Shown here: piece after piece, positions 1 to 12,671 of the stretch
Numbering within the stretch: position 1 is the stretch's first letter
Layout of the letters: every line of letters begins with the position of its first letter
DNA from: Onchocerca lupi
Taxonomy: Eukaryota; Nematoda; Chromadorea; Rhabditida; Onchocercidae
DNA length: 64,000 nt
Assembly (NCBI GenBank): GCA_028564675.1
Contig: JAOVVO010000094.1
Span: forward strand, 1 to 64,000
Reading direction: 5' to 3'
Made by a program: the position numbers and the translations under genes
Notes under the pieces: model-generated
The model's input: only the letters and a program-made list of their open reading frames with translations
Database searches by the model: none
What the model was told of the DNA's origin: nothing

Positions 1-3000
1 ATACTTTATCCAAAATATCCTAATGCATAACTACCAACTTCTTTTCCATTTGTTTCTATTATCCAATCTATATATATATATATAAATACATATATTTATA
101 TATTTATTTATTTATTTATTTATTTGTTTATATGGAATGCAATAAGAGCATTAATTTCAGTTTTGCTTCTATTTTTCGCAGAAGAGAAATGCTTGATGGA
201 TATGCTAACATATATCGAAGGAAACAGGAAGCAAAAGGAAATTTGCTGACGAACTAGAAAAGAGATTCGCTTAATATGATTAATTTGTTCAGTAAAAAAA
301 AAAAAAAAAAAAGTGAAATCAAATATTATATTTATCTGAAAAATATCCCTTTCATTTCATAATCATCCATTCGTTTAAAACAAAATTTCTGATTGTAAAA
401 TGAAAAAAGAAAAATTTTGCCAATTTGTCATTGAGGAAAAAAAAGTAAATAAATGAAAAAACAAAGTCTTCCGAGAAGTTTATTGGTTGATAATAATGGA
501 CATTATAGTTTTGATGATTACTGTTAATTTGCCGAGAAATTACAAGAACTGAAAATCTGTCAACATCTTCACATCTAGATCTAAATTGATAAGTTTTTTG
601 TTTTCAGTATTTCTCTATTTTCTTTAGGTTTAAAGAAATATAAAAAGTGGATATAAAAATTATGATAAATTAGGAAAGAATGGAGTGCTTAATGTTAAAT
701 ATCTGCTGATATCGCTGGGAAGTTCTTTAGCCAAATAAATACGATTACTTCCTGCAAATTTATTAGATTTAGATTGATTTTGGTTTGGTATAAAAAACGC
801 ATCGAATGAACAAGCGAATTCAAAATTAGTCACTAAAAAATTGTGTACGATAATGAATGATTATACTTTTCTTGGGAATGAATATTTATAATATCGCTTA
901 AGTAATGCTAATGCTGCACAAAAGATGAACTTCGATATCGAAAATTATAAATTATTAGTATTTCTTAAGGCTAGATAGATGTTATATGGACATTAAAATC
1001 GTATAAGGGCGTCAATATTCAAGACGATTGTATGCTTCATCAGGATTAATACATTGTTTTGACTTGCAACATCATCATATTTTTCTAATTCGTGCCAGCT
1101 GCTAGTTATACAGATATTCGGAATCAAATTTCTCAAGAAGCTTGGCTGAATTATTGCTGTATCAAAAATATAAGGTTTTGACGTTTTTTAGTGTCTTTTT
1201 CCTTACTGAAATCATCTAATAAAGTTGAATAAGTTATAACTGAAATGACGCAAAAAGATGCTTCATAAATATGAAGTTGAGATGTCCGCTCTCATGCTGC
1301 AACTTGTATCTAAAAAAACAATAAATTCTAATTTTTGAGAACTGGAATATAAGAATTAAAGCTAAAAAGTATGACTAAAAAATTGAAAAATTGAATTTGA
1401 AGTATTGAATGGCAGCTTCAATCTAAGAAAAAATCTAAGAAAAAAATAAAAAAATGTCGCAAAGTCAATATCTAAGACTTTTTCGAAATTTAAAAAAAAT
1501 GCTTCAAATGCTTCAAATTATAGAAATCAAACAATCAATCGTATCTTTATTTCAAATTTTAATTTTAAGCTGTAATTTGATTATGAACTGCATGAAGATG
1601 TAATTACTTTGCGACACTTTATGTCAAGTAAAATTTTGCTGCTGGTGAAAAATGAAGTTTTATTTCAACCGAATTTTTTTTGTTTCTCATTCTTAAAAAA
1701 TGAAATAAAAAGAAGTTTGTTTTGTTATTCCTGAGCTGAACAAATAAATTCTGCATTCCGGAGAACAAGTTGATCATTAGTAAAAAACAAAGGCTTGGAA
1801 GTAAGTTTTAATAAACAGTAAATAATTGGGAAAGAACCAAACAATGTGAAACATTTAGACAAATACGCAGAATATCATGGCTTTTCTTACTAACTACTGT
1901 TATGCAAATTGCAATTACTTAATTCAGTAATGTTCAATAATAACATTTGCATTTTCCATATGCTATTTGTTTATAATCTTCTAAGTGAAAAAGATGCTTG
2001 ATATGTAAGCACTCCATCTGAAAAACATTTAAAGCTTAGCATACTGCAGAGATAGCTAAAATTTCTCATGTTCTCAGCATGAAATCGTAAGTTAAGTTTC
2101 TTTAATGTTAAAGACAAGGAAGAGATAAGCTAGTCGAACTAATTAATTGTTGCAGCCATACAAGAATATAAGCTTGCAATTGGCGATACGCCTTCTGTTT
2201 TATTCTAATTTTGTTTACACCAATTTTATGATCAAAAAGAAATAGATTTGGAAGATTTTTGACAAATTCTTAAAATTAAAGCTAAAGTAGTATGTAAATG
2301 AAGGATTATTAGACATTCATTTAGATCCAAAGTTTCAATCTTCAGATCTACTCTAAGCCATACATTTTTAAAATTATGCTTTAATTCACTCAAGATTCCA
2401 AATAAATAATTGAAAATAATAAAAGTATAAATAATTTGTGATAAAATAACAATATATTGAAAATTGCTTCGTGTGATTTAATTCACTTAAGCGCTGATTT
2501 TGGATATTATTGCTTCCTTCACTGCTAGTAATTTCTGTTTCATAAAATGCATGACCCTCAGTATCTCCTTCGTGATCCTATTGTTACGTAATCTTATCAT
2601 TGGGTCCTTCGTGACCTTCTCATATTGAATATTCGAAATTATTATTCCAAATCTTCAAGTAGTAAATTTAACAAAGTATCATTAAATTCACAGGATATTT
2701 TTGTTCATTTATAATTTTGTCGCAGTCGGTGAAATTCCTTCTGCAACAACGATCATAACAATGACAATAAATAAATACGATAGTAGTGATGATGACGAAA
2801 TTGATGAAGATAGCACAGAATATATAATGCTTCCCTGTCTATGATACGGTACTTAATGATATTGCAGTTGAGATGTTTTCGATGAGGTGACATACCTGTA
2901 GCCATAGAAATCTTTAATGTGGAGGCGGAGCAGAAGAACTAAACAAACAGACATTGTACGGGAAATTTTTGGGTGGTTAGTAATGATGTGATGGATTCTG

Positions 3001-3412
3001 GCAGCGTATAATTATCACCTATCAAGAGGAAGGGATGATAATTGAGAGGGAGCAAGAGCAAAGAGTTTACGTTTAATGTTTATTTTCATAACAGAATTGA
3101 TGGATAAAGGTGATAAACGAAGAGGAGGAGGAAGTTTAAGGAGATGATAACAAGCAAAATAAGAGGTAAAGATGTATTATGGTAGTAGTAATAACACCAA
3201 TTCAAGGAGCAAACACTCATATTTTTGGATACACAAGAATGATTTCAATCATAGAACACTCCCATCCCTACTTTTGCCTTTAGAAAATCGACGCCCCGTA
3301 CATCAAACCCATTAAAATTATCATTCCTTTTTTAAATAATCGTTAAATGGTGTAAATTGGTTATTGAAGTTTTTGTTATTAACGCTGTCATTGGTACTAT
3401 CAATACAAAGTA
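1..3412. other. Upstream region of pax-3, no gene seen
   Basis: No exon chain with coherent phase or recognisable protein was found on either strand. The stretch is AT-rich. It opens with a (TA)n/(ATTT)n low-complexity run at about 69-130 and has GAT-rich patches around 2760-2840 and 3080-3180. It probably contains pax-3 promoter and enhancer sequence, but no specific site can be called. Confidence 0.5.
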
Positions 3413-6400
3413 ATGGCATGTACCACAGGTGATGCTACTAGTACCGCTATTGTTAGTGATAACACGGCACTAACAATCAACCATCATTCTTTCACATTCG
3501 CTAATATTATGGGACAGGTATGATTATTTGTTTACCTTTGAATTTGATGAAATTCTAAATGATCCTTATCAGTGCTTCAGAATTTTTCATACACATTCAT
3601 TTTCTTCATCCTAACAACATCTATCTAGAATAACTAAGAAATGGAACAAAATGGAAAGATAGAAAATTCAAGAAGCTCATTAAAAACTCTCATGAGAATA
3701 GTGCATTAAGACATTTCGTTTTATTAAGAAATTTTCTTAGGAAAAAATATTGAATTTTGGAAAGAGTCATCATACTTTGTTAAATCTGTGAGATCTTTAA
3801 AATTCCGTGAAGTTTGTATCAGTTTTTATTAGTTATATTTTTCTTTTTTTTCTTAACTGCTTTTGTTTCAGAATGATAAAAATACGTATAATTCTATTAG
3901 TTCTTTTAAGTTTTCAACTGTAAGATGGCAGGCTTTCCAATAACAATAAAGTAAAAAAGAAATGCCTCACGATATGCAAAAGTTGCAACTTTATCACATC
4001 TTTTTTCTTGTGGAAGGAAAAATATTTAGCAATGTTGAATACAAACAAGCATTTCGATGCCTTCAACTTCATCACAATCAAAATCGGACTATTAATTATC
4101 CAATTCATTTCCTCTTGCTTTTCTGAATACATAAAATCATTTAATATAAATTTCCTTCGATTTTTATTTGCTATTTGGTGTTTTTAATCTTTATTAATTG
4201 TATTTAATTGACTTAAGAACTAGTTTAAAGGTGAGTAGCAACTATAGGGTCGAGTAAATCAACTTGGTGGTGTATTTATTAACGGTCGACCGTTGCCGCA
4301 GTACATCAGGCTGAAAATTGTTGAAATGGCCACCAGAGGTGTGAAGTAAGTCGGATTTTTTTTATTCATATTAATTACTATCGAGTTTTATCACATTCAC
4401 TATGATTACCACTATCGCTACTAATGCCACTATCATTATTAATATTCCAGTAACTATTACTTACATATTTACATAATCAACCATTAATAAATTAAATTTT
4501 CCGACATGCTTTGCAAACATAATTTGAGAAAATTATAATTTATATAAGAATCTTAAGAAAAATCATTTTTTTAACATTCGAAATGAAGTTGTGTAGCTAT
4601 AATTTAAGTAACAACGAATTTTTCTGCATATTCTGTAATCTTGAAATGAAAACACCATTGAATCCATATAATAAATATAGATGAATTCAATGGTAGCTTC
4701 ATTACTACTTAAAAATTCTCTTTCAATAATGAGTATTCATATTTCATAAATCAATCGTTTTTATATATTATTGAAATCAGTACTTGATAAATAGCCGAAG
4801 GAATCATTTAAAGGAATTATATTATTATATAAGAAATTATTTAAAGAGGAGCATAGCAAATATAATTTATTCAGAATTTTCCCATGAAATATAATGTAGT
4901 TCGACTGAATATTTTCCTTAAAACTCTAATTTTGTTTTGCGCAAAAACAATTACTCACGAAGTCGATCGATGGTTTAATCAATGGATAGATCAGACAGAA
5001 TGTTTAGTAGTTGTTTTTTTCATTAATATAATTGATGGCAAACTTGACATTCTTTTGTATCTCAATCAATACAGATTCTAAAAGCGGTAAATTATACAAA
5101 CAACTTAAATTATAAATGAAAGAAAAGAATTTGAAACAAACACGATAAAATTTAATGATCTCCTCTTATAGCTGTAGTAGCAAGTGTACCATTTTTGTCG
5201 AAATGACCCGAAGTTTGAGTAGTTCCATTCAAAATAATTTTTCTAAAAAAGCAAATTTACACCGCACATCTAGCAACTTTCTTCTTTCCCAGCTCCTCCT
5301 CATTCTTCTTACCTTCATGTCATTTTTTTGATCATTAAATTTTGAGAACCCATATATTTTCCCTAACCTTTTTTGGCACCAAAGAGAAAAGTATTTCACA
5401 GGTGGTCTTTTTTACATTGTTCATTTGTAGGAGTTTTTTTTTCCTGAATGTTTATCTATAGTGCAAAGAATGCACTCTGTAAAGGTGATCAATGCAAGAT
5501 TAAGCATGAAGAAATTTTTTATAAACCTTCGAAAGAAAAAATATTACTCAAATGACTAACCGATTATTAAATCTTGACAGTAATCCATTTACTTGCTTTT
5601 TTATTAAAATAATATTATTAAAATTCATTGAAGATTTCTCTACAAAAATCTTGCAGACCATGTCACATCAGTCGACAGTTACGTGTTTCGCATGGTTGCG
5701 TATCAAAAATTTTGTATCGTTATGCTGAAACTGGATCTGTTTCGCCTGGACAGGTTGCTATGTTTTATTTGCATATGCTAAACTTTGAAATCCCTAAGTA
5801 AGTTTAGATAAAAATCTATAATAGTTTGTGTTACAAATAAAATTGCAAGCAGTTCGTACAAAGAAGGAGAAAATCGATAACAACAATTAAAATTCCGAAA
5901 GAATAGTTTTATCTGATATATTCACTATGTGTTACATTTTCTGAATACTGTTATTTAATCAGATAATCGCAATTGCCTTCAATATCATGCAAAGGCCAAT
6001 TTTTATTCATAATTCTTGCTTTCAAATTTAAAGTCTTCATCAACTTCCTCGTTATCTTAGTCAATGGACCTTAGTCTAACATTAATTTATGTCAGGTATA
6101 GAAATTTCGCTCTCAATTAACATCACTATGTTGATTATATAAAATTAAAAAACGATAAATATTTTTAAAACCTTCTAATGACAACTTCATTTGGATATTC
6201 GGAAAGGCGAAATTTTGGATTCTTTGTAAAATTCATCTGATAATTGATGTGCGAATTTTTGCAATTGTCTTACAAGGAAAAAGAGGAAGGGGATGATGAA
6301 GAAGGAAAAAACCCTCTTAAATTCATTACTGTAATCCAGTCCCTCAATTTGATTGTAAATATAAAGACAGGGAAGTGGCAAAACTATCGATATCGTTAGT

Positions 6401-9400
6401 TTCTCCTTAAAGATGGTTGTTCGATTACATATCCATGAATAATGAATAAGCACTTCAAAAAGCAGAAAAATAAAAGATTGGAGTTATACAATTTCAGTTT
6501 CGGCTTTAGGATTAGTTCTGAGCACAGTACTTGGTATTCAATTAAACCGCATAATAATGTATACAAAGTATTGATTCATTTAATTATACCAATCATTGAA
6601 TTTTTGGTAACAGTTTGATGTCACCATCTGAAATTATAACTTTTTATTCATTTTACTGCACTCAGTTCACTTGGTTGAATTTTGCAATGAAACAAATAAA
6701 GATTCACAAGAAATGGGTTTATCAATAATTCTCCTTCTGACCAATGTCACATGAAATACTTCGTTTTATTTTTTCATGGATGAATTCGCAAATGTGCTCT
6801 TAAATCTGCATGATTAGCGCAAATTGCATATTAAAAAATTCTACATATCTATTGAAAAAATTACATCATTTTTTCTAATTAAAAAAACAAGAAATAATGA
6901 AAAACCAAATGCAGTAAATATTTTTAAGGAAAATTTTGTGCTATAGCAAATTTTAAAAATTCAATTCATTAATAAATACTGATAAAATTGCCAGTATCTG
7001 CTAAAATACAAATAAAATTATAGTATCTATGAAATACAATGCCTAAAATATTCAAATATAATCTTATATTTTAAACAAATCGAAGTAATGGTCATGTGAT
7101 AAATATCAGCGAAATTATCAGTGAGAAAAATTTATCACATGACTAGTATTTCGATTTGTTTAGATAACAATTTCACTGTTGAAAATTATAATGCAAGAAT
7201 GTAGAAAACATTTCATATCGTATTATTTCCATTTTCTTATCATTCTTTCCTTCTATGTGAATTTTTCAAAGACATGATGATATCATATAAAATTTCCACT
7301 ATATTTATCGGATACTAATACATTTCTCCCTGAATTTAACATACACTGAATATTGCTATTCATAACATATTTATTAATTTCATGCACTACCTGTCCTTTA
7401 TATCTTCATGAGAATCTCAATATTTAAAATTTCTTGCAAAATTTTCATTTTAGATTTCCTAGATCCATCCATTTCTTACAACCATAAATAATATCCGAAA
7501 AATTTCAAGATCGGCGGTAATTCACGATCGCGTAAAACGATCCTAGCACTAAAAGAACAAATAGCACGAATTCATCAAGATCAACCTGCTATCAGTGCTC
7601 ATGAAATTCGATTAATGCTTATTGATAAGGGAATTTGTAGTCGTTCAAATGTGCCATCCATTTCTTCAATACATAAATACATGAGGTTGTTAGCCCTTTC
7701 CAATTCTTCAAGTTAAAATATTCTGTATTTATAGAAATATGATTAAAAAAGTTTTTCCAATTATTCATTCAGAATGATTGATATTCCGAAATCAATTGAT
7801 AAGTTCATTTGCAAAAATCATGATTTTTCTTAATCTTTTATTTTCAAATTTTATAAAATTTTATATTCTTTAAAAAAAGACATCAAAGGCGAATATTACA
7901 GAGCTGGGAGTATGCGAAATGGAATTCAAAATCAATATTCGTCAAAATCTTTCACTCTGAAACAGCCAAAAATTTTCACATTGAAACACAGCATAGATGG
8001 CATTCTCGGTACCTCTACCAATGTTATACGTTTGATTTTTAATTGAAATGATAGCAAAATGTTACTACAATTTTCAGTATTTAAAACTAACCTTTTAGCT
8101 CAGTGATTATAAATACTTTTAAAGATCACGATAGTTTGCATAACATCGGACAATATTAGAAAAATTAATAAGCAGTGATTAAAAAATGTTTTTCTAATTA
8201 AATCGTTTCCCTAAACATATAAAACAGCACAATTTAAGAAATTGATTGGAATCATTTCTGTTTATTTTGATACGGTTAACTTGTAATTAAAACTATTATA
8301 TAATGATATAAGCCAGAACCAATCATGCATGATCGTTTATTTAGTTAATGATGCGCTAAAACGATTTTTTTTTTCTTTTCTTACGGACAAATATAAATTG
8401 TAGCTTTGACATTGGATGAGAGCAATTATATGAAATGTTCAGGTGTACTATACTAATTCATTCTTGCTTTCCTGATTTGTATTTATTTAAGAAATTTGAC
8501 TATTACTATGCACGTCTACAGTTTTTAAAATGAGCAATCACAAATTCAAAGTCTATATTATTAGTAGTAAATCATTTCGACCTGATACCTGAAAATTTTC
8601 GAAATATTTCTTGATTATTTGTTCTCTTCTTTCAAAAGATAATTGAAATTAATAACCAGACATTTGCTTTTTCATTGAATCCAAATTTTATTTGAAATCA
8701 AATTAAGATCGAAATCCATTACGGCGCTTTTATACATATAATAATTTATGAATCTTTAGGAATTGGACAATTTTTGAAACCGAGCATATAGCAAAGGCAT
8801 GATAAATTTCCTATTCAGTCATAACCGATAATTTGTTTTCCAATACACAATTAACAGGACATTTTATTTAACAATCACCGTTTTTTGCTATTTGCAATTG
8901 AAACAGTTTCCTAGGAAAAATGGAAATATTTTCCTATCTATTCGTATATTTGTACTTTATAAATTTCTGCTTCCTTACAAACAAATAATAAAAGCATTAG
9001 GAATCACTTTTGGATTTTATGCTTGAATTCCATATTTAAAATACTGCGAAATATTTCTCAAACCAGTAATTAATACTAATACTTCATTAAAACTTCAGGA
9101 AGATGCGATTGTACTGAACAATTATTCCCAGATTGTCGAATAAAAACGGTCGGTAGAAAACGAAGAAATAGGACAAGTTTCACGCAAGAACAGCTTGAAT
9201 TACTAGAAGCAGCTTTCAAAGCAAACACATATCCAGATCAAGAATTGCGTGAGCGCCTTGCTTCAGCAACCAAGTTGGACGAGGGTAAAATACAGGTCAA
9301 CTCAAATTCTATTTTATTTATTTTCCATGTCTGCATATGTTTGGTTTCTTCAATTGCTTGTTTTTTAAATAAATTTCAAAATCGGAAACTCTAAATGGTA

Positions 9401-9985
9401 ATATTTGATCGCATTTCTGTTTTGTACACTTCGATGAGTAAAATTTGCATCCATTCATATAATTTTATTCTTCATACGACATTTTTATGGTAATATAATT
9501 GTTTTTTAGAACATTTATATTTTTTTGGTATTTTACAGGTTTGGTTTAGCAATCGTCGAGCGCGATGTAGGAAGTCTCTGGCAACATCAACATTCAACCC
9601 ACTCATATTTTATCCAAATTCTTTTGTGCCTTTTTTTCAAGAGATGGTAAAGTAAGATGGAAAACAGATTTTAACTATGAATTTTCTGTAACTCATCATC
9701 ATGGGAGTTTTTCAATTTTACAATCTAAAAATTCTGGAAAATTTCAAAATATTTTTATATGACAATGTCAAAAATTAGAAAATAGCTAATATTGCTATTT
9801 TGTTGAGAAGATATGAAATTTGATTATTCTCATTTTAGGATACCTTAACATCGGTAAGACCTGATATAACTTCTACTGAATCCACCCTTCCACTGAATTC
9901 ACGCATGGCGATGGCTACTGCTGCTGCAATTCACTCAATAAACTTTACAAATTTATCATCACTGCTGTTCCCAACGAACGTTTGA
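3413..9985 (+). CDS. pax-3: Pax3/7-class paired-box homeodomain transcription factor
   Basis: Model: join(3413..3517, 4248..4345, 5657..5753, 7510..7685, 9103..9295, 9539..9646, 9839..9985), 307 aa, all phases consistent. The paired domain spans about residues 34-159: GRVNQLGGVFINGRPLP in exon 2, PCHISRQLRVSHGCVSKIL in exon 3, and SISSIHKYMR closing exon 4. A paired-type homeodomain follows at about 178-237, with RNRTSFTQEQLELLEAAF and the recognition helix VWFSNRRARCRK. Ser at homeodomain position 50 is the Pax hallmark, and having both domains fits Pax3/7 (C. elegans pax-3) rather than Pax2/5/8 or Pax1/9. Position 56 is Cys where most family members have Trp. Exon 1 was chosen because MGQ at its 3' end joins GRVNQLGG in phase 0, with an in-frame ATG at 3413 and an upstream stop. 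A second in-frame ATG lies at 3509. The protein should be a nuclear DNA-binding regulator of early epidermal or neuronal fate, by analogy. The introns ending at 7509 and 9102 use AAG acceptors. Confidence 0.9.
7072..7162 (+). ncRNA. Candidate intronic hairpin RNA (pre-miRNA-like)
   Basis: The arms 7072-7104 and 7130-7162 (33 nt each) pair around a 25-nt loop inside pax-3 intron 3. Read as + strand RNA, the stem has one A-G mismatch and two G-U wobbles; read as the other strand, both wobbles become A-C mismatches. Length and loop size suit a pre-miRNA. The 3' arm contains UAUCACAUGACUAGUAUUUC, whose first bases resemble, but do not equal, the UAUCACAG start of the miR-2 family. It could instead be a short palindromic transposon remnant. 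No expression data are available. Confidence 0.35.
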
Positions 9986-11453
9986 ACTCGTTAAGTGGTG
10001 ATTATGATTTAAAAATTTAATATTTATTAATAAGTTGAACGAAAAAAAAGTTAGTTATTTATAATTAATTTTAGATTGCAAAAGATGCTTGGATCGGTCT
10101 TTTTGATAATAGAAAAATCCTAACTCAATTCAAAAGAAAATATTGTGGTAATTGCATGACACAATGTTAAGCTACATACATTAGCATATTACATGCTAAC
10201 ATTTTCATAATATTTAATTTTTTCTTTCTCTATATACGCTTGAAAGAAATGTTAAAAATGAATGGAAAAAAGAAAGTGAATACATTGTCCACACAATATC
10301 CCTCTAATTGTTCGCCATTAATTAGAAAATACTTTTTCCACAGTTATCTTAATAATTAGGATCCAAGGAGAATGTTCCTCGAGTCGGAACGTACGGAGAA
10401 GAATAGTGGTAAAAACAGTTCTTATTTAACTTCATTTCATTTGAATACTTTTAAAATAATAACTGGGGATTTGAGAAGAAAATCCGATTTATTTATATTA
10501 AATTATTCTAAATGAAGTGAGAAACTTCATGATTTTTATTTTAACTCCCAAATTATAGAAATTCGACACCGAGACTAATAATGGGAATCAAAAAGTGAAG
10601 CGAAACTAATACACTATCACTCAGCTACAGTAATTTAATGATATATTTATAAAGAAATATTTTTTGCTATTAGAAGTACTCAGAAACGATCGAAATAATA
10701 TAAACTATTTTCGAAAAATTTTTGGATCATTTATGCTCATGTATTATTAAATCGAAACTTTTAGAAAAGTGGAACATTTAGAATGCGTCATCCACAAATA
10801 TTCAAACATATCTTTGCCTCCTTTGTAAGCTTCTCGTATTTGAAAGATAATTGAATTTTTCTCAAAAAAATTTGGTAATGTACATTATGATGGGTAATGC
10901 TGAAAAAGATATCCAAAAAGTACAGAAGTAAAAGGATAATAATGTCGCATTGACGTCATCTGAAATAGCTATCAACTTTTTCTGCACATCAAATTAAAAT
11001 GAAAGTTGAAAAGATGCAAGCAAGGAATGGGCAGAGAAGTGATGAACATAAAATTTGTAACCTAATTAAACATATCATTAAAAGAAATGGAGAATAATTT
11101 AAAAATGTTTTTGATGGTGGAGTGGTAAAAGAGTACCATATAAAAGGAGGCATAACGCATTCGATCTCTTTCTTCATCAGTTAATAGTTCAAAATTTCAC
11201 TCATTTCCAGTATTCCAAATGTTCTACAGCAAGCAGCAGTTCGAACTTTAGCACTGTACATCATTCATCGAGATTTTGCTTACATTTAAACTAGCCATTA
11301 AATATTTTGTAAAATTTGTCATTTATTAGTTTATATTTTATCATTTAATCACTAATTTATTAATAGTTTTTTAATTTGATATTATACAGCAATAAGTCTT
11401 TTTATTTGTATTACTGTTGAAGAAATAAAGAGACGATAATATGTAATTATCAG
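9986..11453. other. Intergenic, pax-3 to secreted-protein gene
   Basis: AT-rich spacer. No convincing exon, RNA gene or repeat was recognised on either strand. Confidence 0.5.
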
Positions 11454-12671
11454 ATGCTAACAGTTAAAATCACCCTTCTAACACTACCAATAGTATACGC
11501 ATCACTTGGTGGCAAAGCAATTCATCATGTTGGTTCGAATCGCCGATTAAAGGACATTGATAATTATATTTATATGTCTGTATGTGATTATGAATCCCAA
11601 GGTAGCCCAAACGTTACGGTATTTCTCAGTGCTGCGAATAATGAAACTAACAAACTTTTTGTATCCAAATATAACATTATCGAGGAGGTAAGCATACTGT
11701 CAAATTTAAGTAATTAATTTGATTTTATGGTAAATTTTTTTCTCGATATTTCTGAAAAAGATTCTAAAAATGGGTATATATGAAGAGCTAAATCATTGAA
11801 TTTTTCTCACAATATTGCTTCAAATGCTCATATTTGGTCAAAAAGTTTTACTTTAACAGAATCGAAAGACTGATAAAATAATATAATCTTAGTGCAGAAA
11901 GACATGAATCTAAAGCTAAATAATATTAGCATAGTTTATACATATTATCGATATTTTACTATGCCAAATTATCTTATTAAAATCATTAAAAAATGTTAAT
12001 GATCAATTTTTTATGAGCACCAAAGCTTGCTGCCTCAAATCAGTTTTATTCAATTATTCTTTGATTAATTGGAGGGTATGTCTAAATCGATACATAACAG
12101 TGTTTTTGATTATTTTAAGTTAAATTAATTATTTTAAGTTCGATATGAAGACACATATTCAAAAAGTAGTGGCAGTCGAAATTCAGGCATATCCAGATCC
12201 TAAAAAAATCCATCGTTTCAATCCAAAAAAGATTACAATACGCTACGATAATCAGTATGTCTGAAGATAAATTAATATATTTGAATTTTTTGCTATAGAA
12301 TGATGATTTGAAGGATTTAAAGTAATTAAAATACATTAATCTGCAGCAATCTCTTCTCTAGTGTCAATTATTCTTAATTTTGAGTTTCTTCTTCAAATAT
12401 AAAAGAAAATCCATTAAAATACAAGTAAATTTTCAGTTTCTACAAGCTTCATCTAAATCCACAGTGCATGCAAAATTCGAAATACTGGACATCCTTGAAT
12501 AAGATCACCGTATGGAGCAAAAAAATCGATTGTCAATCAAGTTCGGTACTTTGTGATGATAATACAGACATGTTTCTGGCTGGAACAAAATGTCCAATTG
12601 GTTCACTACCATCAGTGATCAATGTTATCTTCAGGAATGGCATTAGCAGGCATCGGATTAAATTTGTATGA
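11454..12671 (+). CDS. Predicted secreted protein, family unknown
   Basis: Model: join(11454..11687, 12187..12254, 12437..12671), 178 aa. Exon 1 begins MLTVKITLLTLPIVYASL, a plausible signal peptide with cleavage near residues 16-17. The middle exon (AYPDPKKIHRFNPKKITIRY) starts after TTCAG and ends at a GTATGT donor. Its two leftover bases join exactly to the last exon, which would otherwise be out of phase; that match is the main support for the model. There is one Cys in exon 1 and four in exon 3 (NPQC, KIDC, VLC, TKC), plus NVT and NET sequons, as expected of an extracellular disulfide-bonded glycoprotein. A TATCAG acceptor sits directly before the start ATG, compatible with trans-splicing or with a further upstream exon. 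I do not recognise the family. A transthyretin-like protein was considered but its motifs are absent. Confidence 0.6.

Noticed and set aside
11530..11545. GGTTCGAATC, resembling a tRNA T-arm
   Set aside because: It lies in a coding exon and no matching D-arm, anticodon arm or acceptor stem is present.
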